Part shown: piece after piece, positions 18,201 through 26,245 of the stretch
Layout of the letters: every line of letters begins with the position of its first letter
Numbering within the stretch: position 1 is the stretch's first letter
The notes under the pieces: model-generated
Told to the model about the DNA's origin: nothing
Databases searched by the model: none
The model's input: the letters and a program-made list of their open reading frames with translations, nothing else
Source of the DNA: Candidatus Albibeggiatoa sp. nov. NOAA
GTDB lineage: Bacteria; Pseudomonadota; Gammaproteobacteria; Beggiatoales; Beggiatoaceae
DNA length: 64,000 bases
Assembly (NCBI GenBank): GCA_025800385.1
Contig: JAOXRS010000066.1
Coordinates: 62,001-126,000, forward strand
Reading direction: 5' to 3'
Made by a program: the position numbers and the translations under genes

Positions 18201-19691
18201 GATTTCATTGTGAAAGATGGACAACTACAGGTTTCAGGTTTAGCCACACAATCGATGCGAGATCGTTTGCAGCAGCAACTGGCTGATTTAAATATTACGG
18301 CTAATTTTAACCAATTACGTAGCGCGGAACGAGAGGATTTACAATATCAAATTGACGCGTTTATAGCGGTTTTACATCAAACCATTGGTTTATCTGTAAC
18401 GGAAGTCAAGCAGATCAACGACAAAACTGTGGTGTATGGTTTAAAAGACCCGCTGGCGATGAATCCCGATTTGTTAGCCGCAGATTATGGTTTAACCAGT
18501 ACGCACCTCGAAACCCATTGGACTCCTTATCAAGATTTACATCCACAATTTGTTGAGCAGCGCGCCATTAAGGCTTTAACTCCACCAGAAGGCGTGCAAG
18601 TTAGCTTGAAAGATGATGTATTACATGTGACGGGTCATGCAGATGATGCGTGGATTTCATATTTAAAACAAACCGCTCAACTATTACCACATATCAAACA
18701 ACTCGATATTTCCGAATTGGGCAATAACGAAGCCTATTGGGTGAAAACTCGCCCACAATTCAATCAACTGGTGAAAGCTCTGAATGAAACTTTGGGTATT
18801 CTAGTAGTTTCCAGTGGGATTGAAAATGAGCAATGGTTTATTACTGGTTTCCGTGATCCTTTGGCGCGTGATCCTGTTGAAATTGCACAAAAAATGGATA
18901 TGGCTGAAGTCATGATGCGCTGGACACCGTATCAGGATTTAAATCCGATTTTCATCGAACAACGGGCGTTACAAGCTTTAGAACCACCTGAAACAGTACA
19001 ATTACGTTTAGAGGGTGATGTGTTGTACCTAAGCGGCCATGCACCACAACAGTGGATGGAAAAAGCTGTTAATAGTGTGAATTTAATTGCAGGCGTGAAT
19101 CAATTGACAATCGATGATTTACAGCAAACCGACCAGATTTTATTACAGCAAGCACAAACAGCTTTGCGCGCGCCTGATACAGTCAATTTAACTGTTCGTG
19201 ATAAGCATCTGTATGTGTCTGGCGTGATTACGCAGCAAGCCCGTGAGCAACTCATGAAAAAATTAGATAGTTTGCAAGGCTTTGCCAAAGTGGATACACA
19301 AAATCTGTTAGATGCTACCACCGAACGACGCAAGCAAGTGATTGCGAAAATTGAAACCACGATGATTTATTTTAAAGATGATGAAAGCTTTGCGACGGGG
19401 CAAAATCAGATATTACAAGATTTGATTAAGAATATTCGTTTGTTATTGCGCTTTAATAAACAACTTAAACATCCATTACGCATTCAAATCACGGGACATA
19501 CTGATGGTTTAGGTACATTAACGTATAACCGTCAACTGGGTCAGCAGCGAGTTGAAACTGTGCGGGATTGGCTACAAACTCAAGGCATTACGTCAAATCA
19601 TTTATTGCTTACTCAACCATCACTGATTCGATTTGGTGAAACAGTCAGTAGTTACCAAGATAGAAAAGTGACTTTGAAAGTGGTTGAATAA
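15276..19691 (+). CDS. Giant trans-envelope OmpA-family protein with six BON-like repeats
   Basis: 1471 residues. Residues 1-405 lack a signal peptide and look cytoplasmic: coiled coils at ~8-40 and ~95-160, a conserved ADTLFPIMGPAIRRSI block (~205), then a longin/roadblock-like alpha/beta stretch (~250-370: VEQVFLVHKESGLLIQHL ... AMLTAIQDFIRDSF ... YTVWLDQSPYAVLACVVRG). One membrane helix follows at ~406-425. The remaining ~1040 residues would be periplasmic. Six units carry GL[RK]DPL or GFRDPL at residues 461, 596, 730, 864, 1055 and 1191; each also has a W..YQDL..FV.QRA..AL.PP segment and a BON-like strand-turn-helix. Units 4 and 6 are followed by an extra half unit. The C-terminus (~1400-1471) is an OmpA/MotB peptidoglycan-binding domain with GHTDGLGTLTYNRQLGQQR. 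The layout suggests a tether from cytoplasm to cell wall. Proteins with this N-terminal block and an OmpA end occur in other bacteria, but their role is not established. Confidence 0.85.
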   Translation: MNDYQQLRTLLLAEEQQRIDQLEQRIIDLQSRSQDVATVLPQALKITPDISELIDALQQPVDNCVRQTVQVEPESFAEPLHPLLVEPLRIEIAQLVKKIRKILHSHKVHISELDSELDQLEQQQIQAILKRIARLEADLKDTEKRTLEIAKSLPDAIRRASAEDGHANEMSDAELAESLQVPVTRCIQQSISQDAKALADTLFPIMGPAIRRSINESIKEFLQSVNAAVEQSLSVKGMLWRFEAFRTGQSFADVILQKTLVYRVEQVFLVHKESGLLIQHLSQDGVEVGDSDAVSAMLTAIQDFIRDSFTAEGDLEKVELGNYTVWLDQSPYAVLACVVRGNASYKLRSVMKQSLETIHARYGRLLEVYEGDPDPLEPCRAILQKNLQMKELKEGAKKRSRFFSPPLIAVSALIAIGVAIWLFMQLQEERHLRRYIHTLRDTAGLMVIETKRDDGKLIVRGLRDPLATDPNKITAQFALQDKVLNEWGTYQDLAPQFVLQRARQALNPPESVSVDLRDNKLYISGEADNDWIEQATLKQGLLGGIQQVVMDDLQNRQQYWLDTKREFQALVDTLDAVQGIQVAEVGIKEGKRFISGLRDPLTIDPQVIAQEFKLNDVLMEWTQYQALFPEFILQRAKQALNPPDNVSVTLAGKTLLITGEADHDWIEQVALKQGMLSGVDQVDTSALIDKQQYWIDTQPLFNQLLTELDDSVGLKVVDSGIENGQYFVKGLRDPLAPNPQDIVKKLELEDVAMQWTAYQDLNPDFVLRRAKQALTPPESVSLSVNGNTLLVQGRADNDWIEKLRLKQGMLAGIQQIDSSKLYNQQQYWIDTEPAFQNLLEELETIAGLKVLDSGIKNDRRFIKGLKDPLAQNPQPVLDAIGLGVVAEWQPYHDLSPRFVLQRAKQALHPPASIALDIDAQTLIFSGHAPQQWIDLAIKTSHSLAGIEQLDTTQLQNTDNWLWAQMADQLPHWVDVDFIVKDGQLQVSGLATQSMRDRLQQQLADLNITANFNQLRSAEREDLQYQIDAFIAVLHQTIGLSVTEVKQINDKTVVYGLKDPLAMNPDLLAADYGLTSTHLETHWTPYQDLHPQFVEQRAIKALTPPEGVQVSLKDDVLHVTGHADDAWISYLKQTAQLLPHIKQLDISELGNNEAYWVKTRPQFNQLVKALNETLGILVVSSGIENEQWFITGFRDPLARDPVEIAQKMDMAEVMMRWTPYQDLNPIFIEQRALQALEPPETVQLRLEGDVLYLSGHAPQQWMEKAVNSVNLIAGVNQLTIDDLQQTDQILLQQAQTALRAPDTVNLTVRDKHLYVSGVITQQAREQLMKKLDSLQGFAKVDTQNLLDATTERRKQVIAKIETTMIYFKDDESFATGQNQILQDLIKNIRLLLRFNKQLKHPLRIQITGHTDGLGTLTYNRQLGQQRVETVRDWLQTQGITSNHLLLTQPSLIRFGETVSSYQDRKVTLKVVE
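16590..19360 (+). repeat. Six diverged ~400-base coding repeats in the OmpA-family gene
   Basis: The GL[RK]DPL / GFRDPL codons begin at 16656, 17061, 17463, 17865, 18438 and 18846. Spacings are 405, 402, 402, 573 and 408 bases, all multiples of three. The long interval comes from an additional half unit after unit 4; a similar half unit follows unit 6. Protein similarity between units is high, so this looks like internal tandem duplication. Confidence 0.85.
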
Positions 19692-19710
19692 AAGTTCTGC
19701 CAATCAATAC

Positions 19711-19767
19711 AGAGTTGTTTCATAAAAAAGTCTCTCCGACTGCTTTGTGATACAGCTCTACATTTTT
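19711..19767 (+). terminator. Probable terminator after the OmpA-family gene
   Basis: AGAGTTGTTTC (19711-19721) pairs with GATACAGCTCT (19749-19759) with one mismatch and one G-T pair. A smaller inner hairpin AGTC-TCTCC-GACT sits in the loop, and ATTTTT follows at 19762-19767. It begins 20 bases after the stop codon. Confidence 0.5.
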
Positions 19768-19926
19768 AAAATAAATCACCTCATTCCTACAAAAAACCTA
19801 TCAAAATACATCCAATACACAAATCATTTCAATAAATAATATAATGATAAGTGGGGTTAGTATTTCATATCAGTTCTGGAAGCGTTTCTGCGTGCAGTGC
19901 CTCTACCCTCCATGATACAAACAATC

Positions 19927-19955
19927 TTGACACGCTTTGCACATAAAAGTATAAA
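19927..19955 (+). promoter_or_regulatory. Strong sigma70 promoter of the PKD-protein gene
   Basis: TTGACA (19927-19932, perfect) and TATAAA (19950-19955, five of six) with a 17-base spacer lie 37 bases before the ATG. This is the best promoter match I found in the window. Confidence 0.8.
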
Positions 19956-19991
19956 AACAATCAATTTTTCAAAAAACATTGGAGACCATCT

Positions 19992-22900
19992 ATGATAAAA
20001 CGATTATGGGTCATACTGGCAATACTGTGCTGGCTGCCCATTCATGCCTCAGCAATTCAACTCATTGATGGTGAAAGTTTTGTATATGACATTGGCGATA
20101 ATGGTGTATTGGTTAATGGCACACTCAACGCTTACCAAAATATGTACAATTTGCGCGTCAACAGCACCAATTACGTTGGCCAACCTGAAAACCTCACTAG
20201 CCAAGGTCGTGAAGTCATCACCAGCCTTTATACTGAACCCAATACAGGGCTAGAAATCAGAAGACGGATTTATGTTTCAAACAATTACAATTTTGCTCGT
20301 TACATGGAAATCATTCGAAATCCAACTGCTAATGCGCAAACCATCGACATAGAAGTGTATGGCACATTAGGTTCTGGCTCACGTACCACAACCGCTTACG
20401 ATCAACAACAATTCCTTATCACCGATGATGAAGCCGTTACAGGTTCTTTGGGTGGTTTGCCCGCACTGTTGCATTATCATTCCCAAGCTGGTAGCCCTAT
20501 CACTGCAACGCATACATTGGTCGGCGATAAATTAAACTGGACATACCGCAATGTTGAAATTCCTGCACAAACTCAAGTCCGCTTGATTTACTTTGTCGCA
20601 CAAACCCAAGATGTTGATACTGCTTACCGATTTGCGCTGAACTTCCCTAGCAATCCCATTTCACTATATGAAGGCATTACCGCCAACCAACAAGCCGAAT
20701 TAATTAACTTCTTTCCACCTGCAACCCAAACCCCACAATTTACTAATCCCGTATTTTTAAACTTAGATGAAGTACGTTCAGGATTTAATTTAGAGGCTTC
20801 TGATCCTTTATCTTCACAACGCGCCAATATTCCGACTGACTATTTTGGTTTCGACTTAGTGCAAGATCAAACCATTGCTATCCGTATGACTGCAAGTTTT
20901 GATACTTATTTATATTTATTTGATGACCAAGGGCAATTACTTGACAGCAATGACGATGCGAAAAAGCAAACCACACATTCAGAAATCATTTTTACGCCGA
21001 CGCAAACAGGCCGTTACTACGTTGAAGCCACGGCGCATGAGCAAAACAAAAATCTGACTTATGGTACATACAGTATTGAATTGAAAAATAAAACCATCAA
21101 TCGCAATCCATTGGCACACGCATTTACTATACAAGCTGATAGCGATACGATTCCCACCACAGTGACCTTAACTGATTTTAGCCAAGATGTAGATGGGGAA
21201 GTGGTTGAACGCTGCTGGCACTTTGATGATGCAACGCCGATGGTATGTAGTGCAGAATCCAGTATTACCCATACTTATGAACAAGCTGGTCATTACAGCA
21301 TCGGTTTGACAGTCAAAGATAATGCTGGCGGCCTGAGTTTTCATAGTGAATCATTATCACTACAAGCTGACTTGAATGGTGTAATTTTTCCCGTGGATAG
21401 CAGTACTGAGGGTGAATTGACTATTGATGATGGCAAATCACAAACTCGGATCAATGCTTATAGTGATCGCTATGTAATTAAAGGCGTTTCCGTTGGACAG
21501 GAATTAGTGGTAGAGATGCAATCTACTCAATTTGATAGTTTTGTGTATTTATACGATGCGTTTGGTCGTCAATTGCGTTTTGATGATAACAGTGGTAGTG
21601 GTCAAAATGCCCATTTACGTTATACACCATTATATCCAACTGATCTGTTATTAGAAGCCACCAGTTTCAATGATAATGCGTTGGGACAATACAATTTATC
21701 AGTTAACTTAGTTTCACAAGATACAGATTTTTATATTCCAATTGAGGCCGCAACTGCGTTGGACAATGCTTTAAAAACCACGTTTGTGGCACGAATTCCT
21801 GAAAGCTTTCAACCTAGATTCTTCCTCTGGGATTTTGGCGATGGCACTGAATTTGTCGGTACTGATAACGCGGTAGTGTCACACCAGTTTGAACGCGCGG
21901 GCAATTACACAGTCAATTTAGAAATTCGTAATGCAGCAGATCAAACCGTCACAGGCGAACGTGAATTTACAATTTCCAATCGAGTTGTTTTACCACAATC
22001 TAATTTCCAAGTTACCCCATTATTTGGTGAAGCCCCATTGCGTACTTTTTTCACTAACAATTCTAGTGCGGGATTGGCTGGTGATACATTAAGTTATTTA
22101 TGGAAGTTCGGAGGTGGGCAAGTGGCCACAGGTAAAAATCCAGCACATACATTTGCTCGTGAAGGGGTGTATCAAGTGATTTTACAAACCTATTCCAGCT
22201 TAAATCAACAAAGTGCTTCTTACACTATACCGATTACCGTGATTGATCGTGATAGCGTCAACGTGCCTGTCACAGGTGTCACCCGTCAACGCCCTCAAGT
22301 GTTAATGGCAGGGTTCGATCCAATTTTACAAGATGTGCTAGAAACCGAAGCCACATTATTTGCCATCGTGCGCCCCGGAGCAACGCCGATTCAATCGGTA
22401 CGCTTATTAAGCAATGACACAGATTTCAAACAAGCCATGCAACATACCGCAACATATTCTAATGGCGATCAGCGATTTGAAACCATTTTAACGTTTCCAC
22501 GCGGTATTTATCCTGTCAGTGAGTTAGGGGATTTATTCGGCGATGATGCTGGCCAATTTCAGATTCAAGCCTTGGATCAAGCAGGCCAATTTCACGCTTA
22601 TCCGAATTTAGAAATCAGTGACAGCCCCAGCCTATTGACAACAACCACGTCTTTGCGTATTGAACCTACAAAGCAAGTTGGAATCCGTCGTAGTCATCCT
22701 CAGGTTTTAGCAGCAGGATTTGACCCTGTATTAATCGATATTAATGACGGCGAATTAACGGTGAAGGCTATCGTGCGAGAAGGTCTATACCCAATTCAAA
22801 ATGTCACATTACAACTTAATGGCGACAATTTTTCCTTACCAATGCGCTGGTTAGAGACCCTCCCTAATGGCGACAAACTATACACGAGCACCTATACTTA

Positions 22901-23042
22901 TCCACAACAAGGCCTAGCGGTTAGTACGGTAAGTCAATTTTTTGGTAGCCAAGTAGGACAGTTTTCGATACTGGTGACCGACCAAGCACAGCGTAGCCAC
23001 CAGTTTCCACAATATAAAATTGGCAATTACTTGCCGCAATAA
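19992..23042 (+). CDS. Secreted PKD/PPC repeat protein
   Basis: 1016 residues with a clear signal peptide (MIKRLWVILAILCWLPIHASA). Parts in order: an unassigned beta-rich N-terminal domain (~24-245); a PPC-like domain (~280-365, FDTYLYLFDDQGQLLDSNDD); a PKD-like domain (~380-455) with GHYSIGLTVKDNAGG; a second PPC-like domain (~465-575, FDSFVYLYDAFGRQL); two more PKD domains (~585-660 with FLWDFGDGTEF, and ~670-755); then two copies of a ~110-residue domain I do not recognise, at ~766-880 and ~899-1012, marked by PQVL.AGFDP and G.FGxxxGQF.I...DQA. No protease or hydrolase core is visible, so a surface or adhesive role is likelier than an enzymatic one. A GGAG ribosome site precedes the ATG. 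It leads an apparent operon of three exported proteins. Confidence 0.85.
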   Translation: MIKRLWVILAILCWLPIHASAIQLIDGESFVYDIGDNGVLVNGTLNAYQNMYNLRVNSTNYVGQPENLTSQGREVITSLYTEPNTGLEIRRRIYVSNNYNFARYMEIIRNPTANAQTIDIEVYGTLGSGSRTTTAYDQQQFLITDDEAVTGSLGGLPALLHYHSQAGSPITATHTLVGDKLNWTYRNVEIPAQTQVRLIYFVAQTQDVDTAYRFALNFPSNPISLYEGITANQQAELINFFPPATQTPQFTNPVFLNLDEVRSGFNLEASDPLSSQRANIPTDYFGFDLVQDQTIAIRMTASFDTYLYLFDDQGQLLDSNDDAKKQTTHSEIIFTPTQTGRYYVEATAHEQNKNLTYGTYSIELKNKTINRNPLAHAFTIQADSDTIPTTVTLTDFSQDVDGEVVERCWHFDDATPMVCSAESSITHTYEQAGHYSIGLTVKDNAGGLSFHSESLSLQADLNGVIFPVDSSTEGELTIDDGKSQTRINAYSDRYVIKGVSVGQELVVEMQSTQFDSFVYLYDAFGRQLRFDDNSGSGQNAHLRYTPLYPTDLLLEATSFNDNALGQYNLSVNLVSQDTDFYIPIEAATALDNALKTTFVARIPESFQPRFFLWDFGDGTEFVGTDNAVVSHQFERAGNYTVNLEIRNAADQTVTGEREFTISNRVVLPQSNFQVTPLFGEAPLRTFFTNNSSAGLAGDTLSYLWKFGGGQVATGKNPAHTFAREGVYQVILQTYSSLNQQSASYTIPITVIDRDSVNVPVTGVTRQRPQVLMAGFDPILQDVLETEATLFAIVRPGATPIQSVRLLSNDTDFKQAMQHTATYSNGDQRFETILTFPRGIYPVSELGDLFGDDAGQFQIQALDQAGQFHAYPNLEISDSPSLLTTTTSLRIEPTKQVGIRRSHPQVLAAGFDPVLIDINDGELTVKAIVREGLYPIQNVTLQLNGDNFSLPMRWLETLPNGDKLYTSTYTYPQQGLAVSTVSQFFGSQVGQFSILVTDQAQRSHQFPQYKIGNYLPQ

Positions 23043-23059
23043 AAACAGAGGATTTTGTA

Positions 23060-23707
23060 ATGAATAAATGGAGTGTGATATTCCTATTATTTTGTACTTA
23101 TGCAGTGCAAGCCGAAGAAGTCTATTTAGAGGGCATTAGCTTCTTAGGCAGTGCAAAAAAAGCCTATGTGGTTATGGACGATGTACAAATGTCAGTAGAA
23201 CAAGGCGATGAATTAGGACAATGGATTATTAAGGATATTCAACAACGTGCAATGTTACTGGTTAATCGAGCAGGTGAAGAACAGCTACTTGAACTATATA
23301 GTAAGTTAGATGTGGCTTCTACATACGAAGGCGCAGTTGCTGATGACCCATTTGCGCAAACTGTTGATACTGAGGTGCAGCCGTCAGAAATCTTACAAAA
23401 AATGCCTGACGGAAACCCATTTGCAGCTAAATCACACATTGCAGATGATGAGATTCCAGAGGGCAAACGCAAAGTCAGTACACCGTTTGGCGATTTTTTA
23501 GTCGATGATGTCGCACCAGAGCCAGAACAGACCCAATTATTGCAACAATCAGATGAAAAGGTCGAGGCTGCATTTGAGCAAGCTATAGAATCAAATGAAT
23601 CTAGTGCCCATATCGAGGGTAATACGTTTAACAATAATGACGAAACAAACGATCATCCAGTGATTCATACACCTTTTGGGGATTTGCCTGTGAATGCGAC
23701 GGAATGA
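23060..23707 (+). CDS. Exported protein with a PulC/PilP-like beta domain
   Basis: 215 residues; signal peptide MNKWSVIFLLFCTYAVQA. The mature N-terminal ~60 residues (GISFLGSAKKAYVVMDDVQMSVEQGDELGQWIIKDIQ) resemble the small beta domain of GspC/PulC and PilP proteins, which dock on secretins. This is a pattern judgement, not a verified hit. The rest is acidic and low in order, and contains two copies of a short motif, STPFGDFLVDD (~residue 140) and HTPFGDLPVN at the extreme C-terminus. There is no membrane helix after the signal peptide. The ATG begins 17 bases after the PKD-protein stop with an AGAGGA ribosome site, so the genes are co-transcribed. Confidence 0.75.
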   Translation: MNKWSVIFLLFCTYAVQAEEVYLEGISFLGSAKKAYVVMDDVQMSVEQGDELGQWIIKDIQQRAMLLVNRAGEEQLLELYSKLDVASTYEGAVADDPFAQTVDTEVQPSEILQKMPDGNPFAAKSHIADDEIPEGKRKVSTPFGDFLVDDVAPEPEQTQLLQQSDEKVEAAFEQAIESNESSAHIEGNTFNNNDETNDHPVIHTPFGDLPVNATE

Positions 23708-23764
23708 TTTGCTATTATATACAGTAATAGCTTTGTCATATTACTGAATTTTAGGAGGTTTCTT

Positions 23765-24445
23765 ATGAAACTAAAACTCATTTTATATTTAGGGTTATGC
23801 TTATTATATGGTGGGCAACCTGTATTAGCGGAGGATGAAGTCTTTATAGATTCTGTTACCCCAGAGTTTGTAGAACCAGCGGCCGTTAATCCAGAGTTTG
23901 CTGAACCCATAGGCCCTGAGCCTGTGCATCGCGCATTGACTTTATCCCAGCGAAGTATCCCAGAGGATATATTTGTGTATCCGCCTGAGTGGGCAAATGG
24001 TGAAATTTTTGTACAGAGGATGCGTTTTGATGAGAATACAGGCAAACGGGTTGGGATTGTCGATTTTCGAGTTGAAGGTATTCGCAGTGACATTGATATG
24101 GACGTATATATTGCATTTAGCACTCGTCCTATTTTTGACTGGGAACAGAAACAAGGTGTTGCTTTAGATTCTGTGAGTTTAGAAATTATTTCTGGTGTCA
24201 CCTTACCTGCACGCCAAGTTAGACATTTTTTTAATCAACCTACATCATTTAGTTTAGGTGGATTTGCTTATGTGCCTTCAAATTCACTTGTGTTTGCCAT
24301 TGATTTAGAAGACTTATTAAGTGCACCACAGCTTTATAGTGACGAACTATATTTTCAAGCCATTGCTGTACCTGCGGGGTCAACCAATTTCGATGCACCA
24401 GATGTGCAAAGCTCTGAAGTGGATTTTTATCGTATCGTCCGTTAG
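23765..24445 (+). CDS. Exported protein of unknown function
   Basis: 226 residues; signal peptide of ~22 residues ending VLA before EDEVF. A strong AGGAGG ribosome site lies before the ATG. A short internal duplication (PEFVEPAAVN / PEFAEPIGPE) follows the signal peptide, and the remaining ~170 residues look like an all-beta domain (IFVQRMRFDENTGKRVGIVDFRV ... VDFYRIVR). I do not recognise a family. It is the third gene of the PKD-protein cluster and lies 57 bases after its neighbour. A strong hairpin terminator follows. Presumably it is periplasmic or surface-exposed and works with the two preceding proteins; this rests on position only. Confidence 0.75.
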   Translation: MKLKLILYLGLCLLYGGQPVLAEDEVFIDSVTPEFVEPAAVNPEFAEPIGPEPVHRALTLSQRSIPEDIFVYPPEWANGEIFVQRMRFDENTGKRVGIVDFRVEGIRSDIDMDVYIAFSTRPIFDWEQKQGVALDSVSLEIISGVTLPARQVRHFFNQPTSFSLGGFAYVPSNSLVFAIDLEDLLSAPQLYSDELYFQAIAVPAGSTNFDAPDVQSSEVDFYRIVR

Positions 24446-24451
24446 CAGCTT

Positions 24452-24495
24452 ATCAGAGTTGGTGTCACCTTAAACCATATGACGCTAACTCTGAT
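24452..24495. terminator. Bidirectional terminator between convergent genes
   Basis: A 16-pair stem (24452-24467 with 24480-24495, two G-T pairs) encloses a 12-base loop. It lies six bases after the upstream stop and ten bases before the recJ stop. A short TTTT follows on the plus side. Confidence 0.7.
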
Positions 24496-24505
24496 GACTT
24501 TTCAC

Positions 24506-26245
24506 CTATAAAATTTCAATTTCTTCGATCAATAATTGTAACCGCTTTTTACCTCGAAACTGATTCACATCTAATTTATACACAAGATGTAGTTTTTTTG
24601 TATCCGCTGAATGTGCCCAATCTTTTATCTCAATACCTTTTTTACTGATATTAAACACGATTGCTTCCAATTCGACACTACTATCTGTTATAGGTGATAC
24701 GGTCATTTTTAAATGCTTTTCTTTAAGCACAAACCATTCTTGTACCTGAAACTCCCCATCAAATAATGGCTCAACACAACCTTGCCCCCAAGGCACAACA
24801 TGGCGCAATTGTTCCGCTAACGTTAATGTAAAATCTAGGGCTTGTAGCTCACCATCGCTATACACTTCTCCCAGCAAATCATCTTCGGTTAATAATTGTC
24901 TGACTTCTGTATCAAAAGCTTGGCTAAATTGCTCATAATACTGAGATGGCATACTTAAGCCCGCTGCCATGGCATGACCACCAAATTTGCTTAACATATC
25001 AGGATATTGTGCCGCAATGCGTTCTAATACATCTTTGATATGCACCCCTCGTACAGAGCGCGCCGAACCACGTAATTCATCGTTGACAGCACTGGTAAAT
25101 ACAATAGTCGGTCGGTTAAATTTATCTTTAATCCGTGAAGCCAATAAACCAATCACACCTTGATGCCAATGCGGTTCAAGTAAACATAAACCATAAGGTA
25201 AATCTTGCTGAGACAATTCGGCCAGTTTATCTGCGGCTTCCAGCTCCATTTCTGATTCTACATAACGCCGCTCTTCGTTGAAATGGCTGAGATTTTCAGC
25301 ATACTGTTTCGCGGTTTCATCATCTTCGCATAACAAGCAGTTAATCCCATAAGTCATATCATCCATACGTCCTGCAGCATTTAGACGGGGTGCAACGCGA
25401 AAGCCTAAATCACTGGTTGAAATTTGGGCTTGATTGCAAGCAGACGCTTTGACCAAGGCTCGAATGCCAACACTACATTGATCGGCACGAATGCGCCGTA
25501 ATCCCTGCTCAACCAAAATCCGATTGTTTTTATCTAATACCACCACATCAGCGACTGTACCCAATGCCACTAAATCTAACACACTGGTTGGGTTAAACTC
25601 GGGAATTTGGTGATATTCAAACCAATGGTGTTGACGTAAAAAGCTACGCAAAGCGGACATCACATAAAAAATCACCCCTACACCTGCTAAATTTTTGCTA
25701 TCAAAAGAGTCCTGAGGTTGGTTTGGATTCACGATAGCATTGGCATTTGGTAAGCTGTCAGCTGGCATATGATGATCGGTAATCAACACTTTCATACCAC
25801 ATTGTTGCGCTGCTTCAACTCCGCGAAAACTCACAATCCCATTATCAACGGTAATTAACAGATCAGGCTGTTGCGGTTGTGCAAGTTCGACAATATCAGG
25901 ACTGAGACCATAACCGTGAATTTCTCGATTGGGCACTAGAAAGCTGACATTTTTTGCTCCCATGGCTTGTAATGCTTTCACTGCTAGTGCACAACTGGTC
26001 GCGCCATCAGCATCATAATCAGCCACAATTAAGATTTTATGCTGGTAGTACAAAGCTTCATACAATAAATTGACTGTTTGCTGAATACCTGTTAGTGAAT
26101 GATAAGGTAGCAAATGCTTTAAGGAATAATCTAAATCTTGAGCTTGTTGTATTTGACGACTGGCCAATACACGTTGGGTGACAGGGTGTAGATGTGAAGG
26201 TAATTGATGCTGCTCAGTATCAGTATGGCGAATAATCCGTTTCAT
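24506..26245 (-). CDS. recJ: Single-stranded-DNA-specific exonuclease RecJ
   Basis: 579 residues, typical for RecJ (~577). It degrades single-stranded DNA 5' to 3' in RecF-pathway recombination and mismatch repair. Seen: the DHH phosphoesterase motifs VADYDADGATSCALAV, LLITVDNGIVS, ITDHHMP and NPNQPQDSF, and the DHHA1 half with GRMDDMTYGINCLLCED and FGGHAMAAGLSM. The C-terminal OB-like domain (~460-579) is present. In many gammaproteobacteria recJ neighbours prfB or dsbC; here it stands alone, converging on the exported-protein cluster. A TATAAT box on the minus strand (26283-26278) lies 33 bases upstream, without a good -35. Confidence 0.97.
   Translation of the reverse strand: MKRIIRHTDTEQHQLPSHLHPVTQRVLASRQIQQAQDLDYSLKHLLPYHSLTGIQQTVNLLYEALYYQHKILIVADYDADGATSCALAVKALQAMGAKNVSFLVPNREIHGYGLSPDIVELAQPQQPDLLITVDNGIVSFRGVEAAQQCGMKVLITDHHMPADSLPNANAIVNPNQPQDSFDSKNLAGVGVIFYVMSALRSFLRQHHWFEYHQIPEFNPTSVLDLVALGTVADVVVLDKNNRILVEQGLRRIRADQCSVGIRALVKASACNQAQISTSDLGFRVAPRLNAAGRMDDMTYGINCLLCEDDETAKQYAENLSHFNEERRYVESEMELEAADKLAELSQQDLPYGLCLLEPHWHQGVIGLLASRIKDKFNRPTIVFTSAVNDELRGSARSVRGVHIKDVLERIAAQYPDMLSKFGGHAMAAGLSMPSQYYEQFSQAFDTEVRQLLTEDDLLGEVYSDGELQALDFTLTLAEQLRHVVPWGQGCVEPLFDGEFQVQEWFVLKEKHLKMTVSPITDSSVELEAIVFNISKKGIEIKDWAHSADTKKLHLVYKLDVNQFRGKKRLQLLIEEIEIL

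Noticed and set aside
23665..24201. Minus-strand frame of 178 codons over the exported-protein gene
   Set aside because: It is antisense to a gene with a strong ribosome site and signal peptide, and its own product has no signal, domain or start site.
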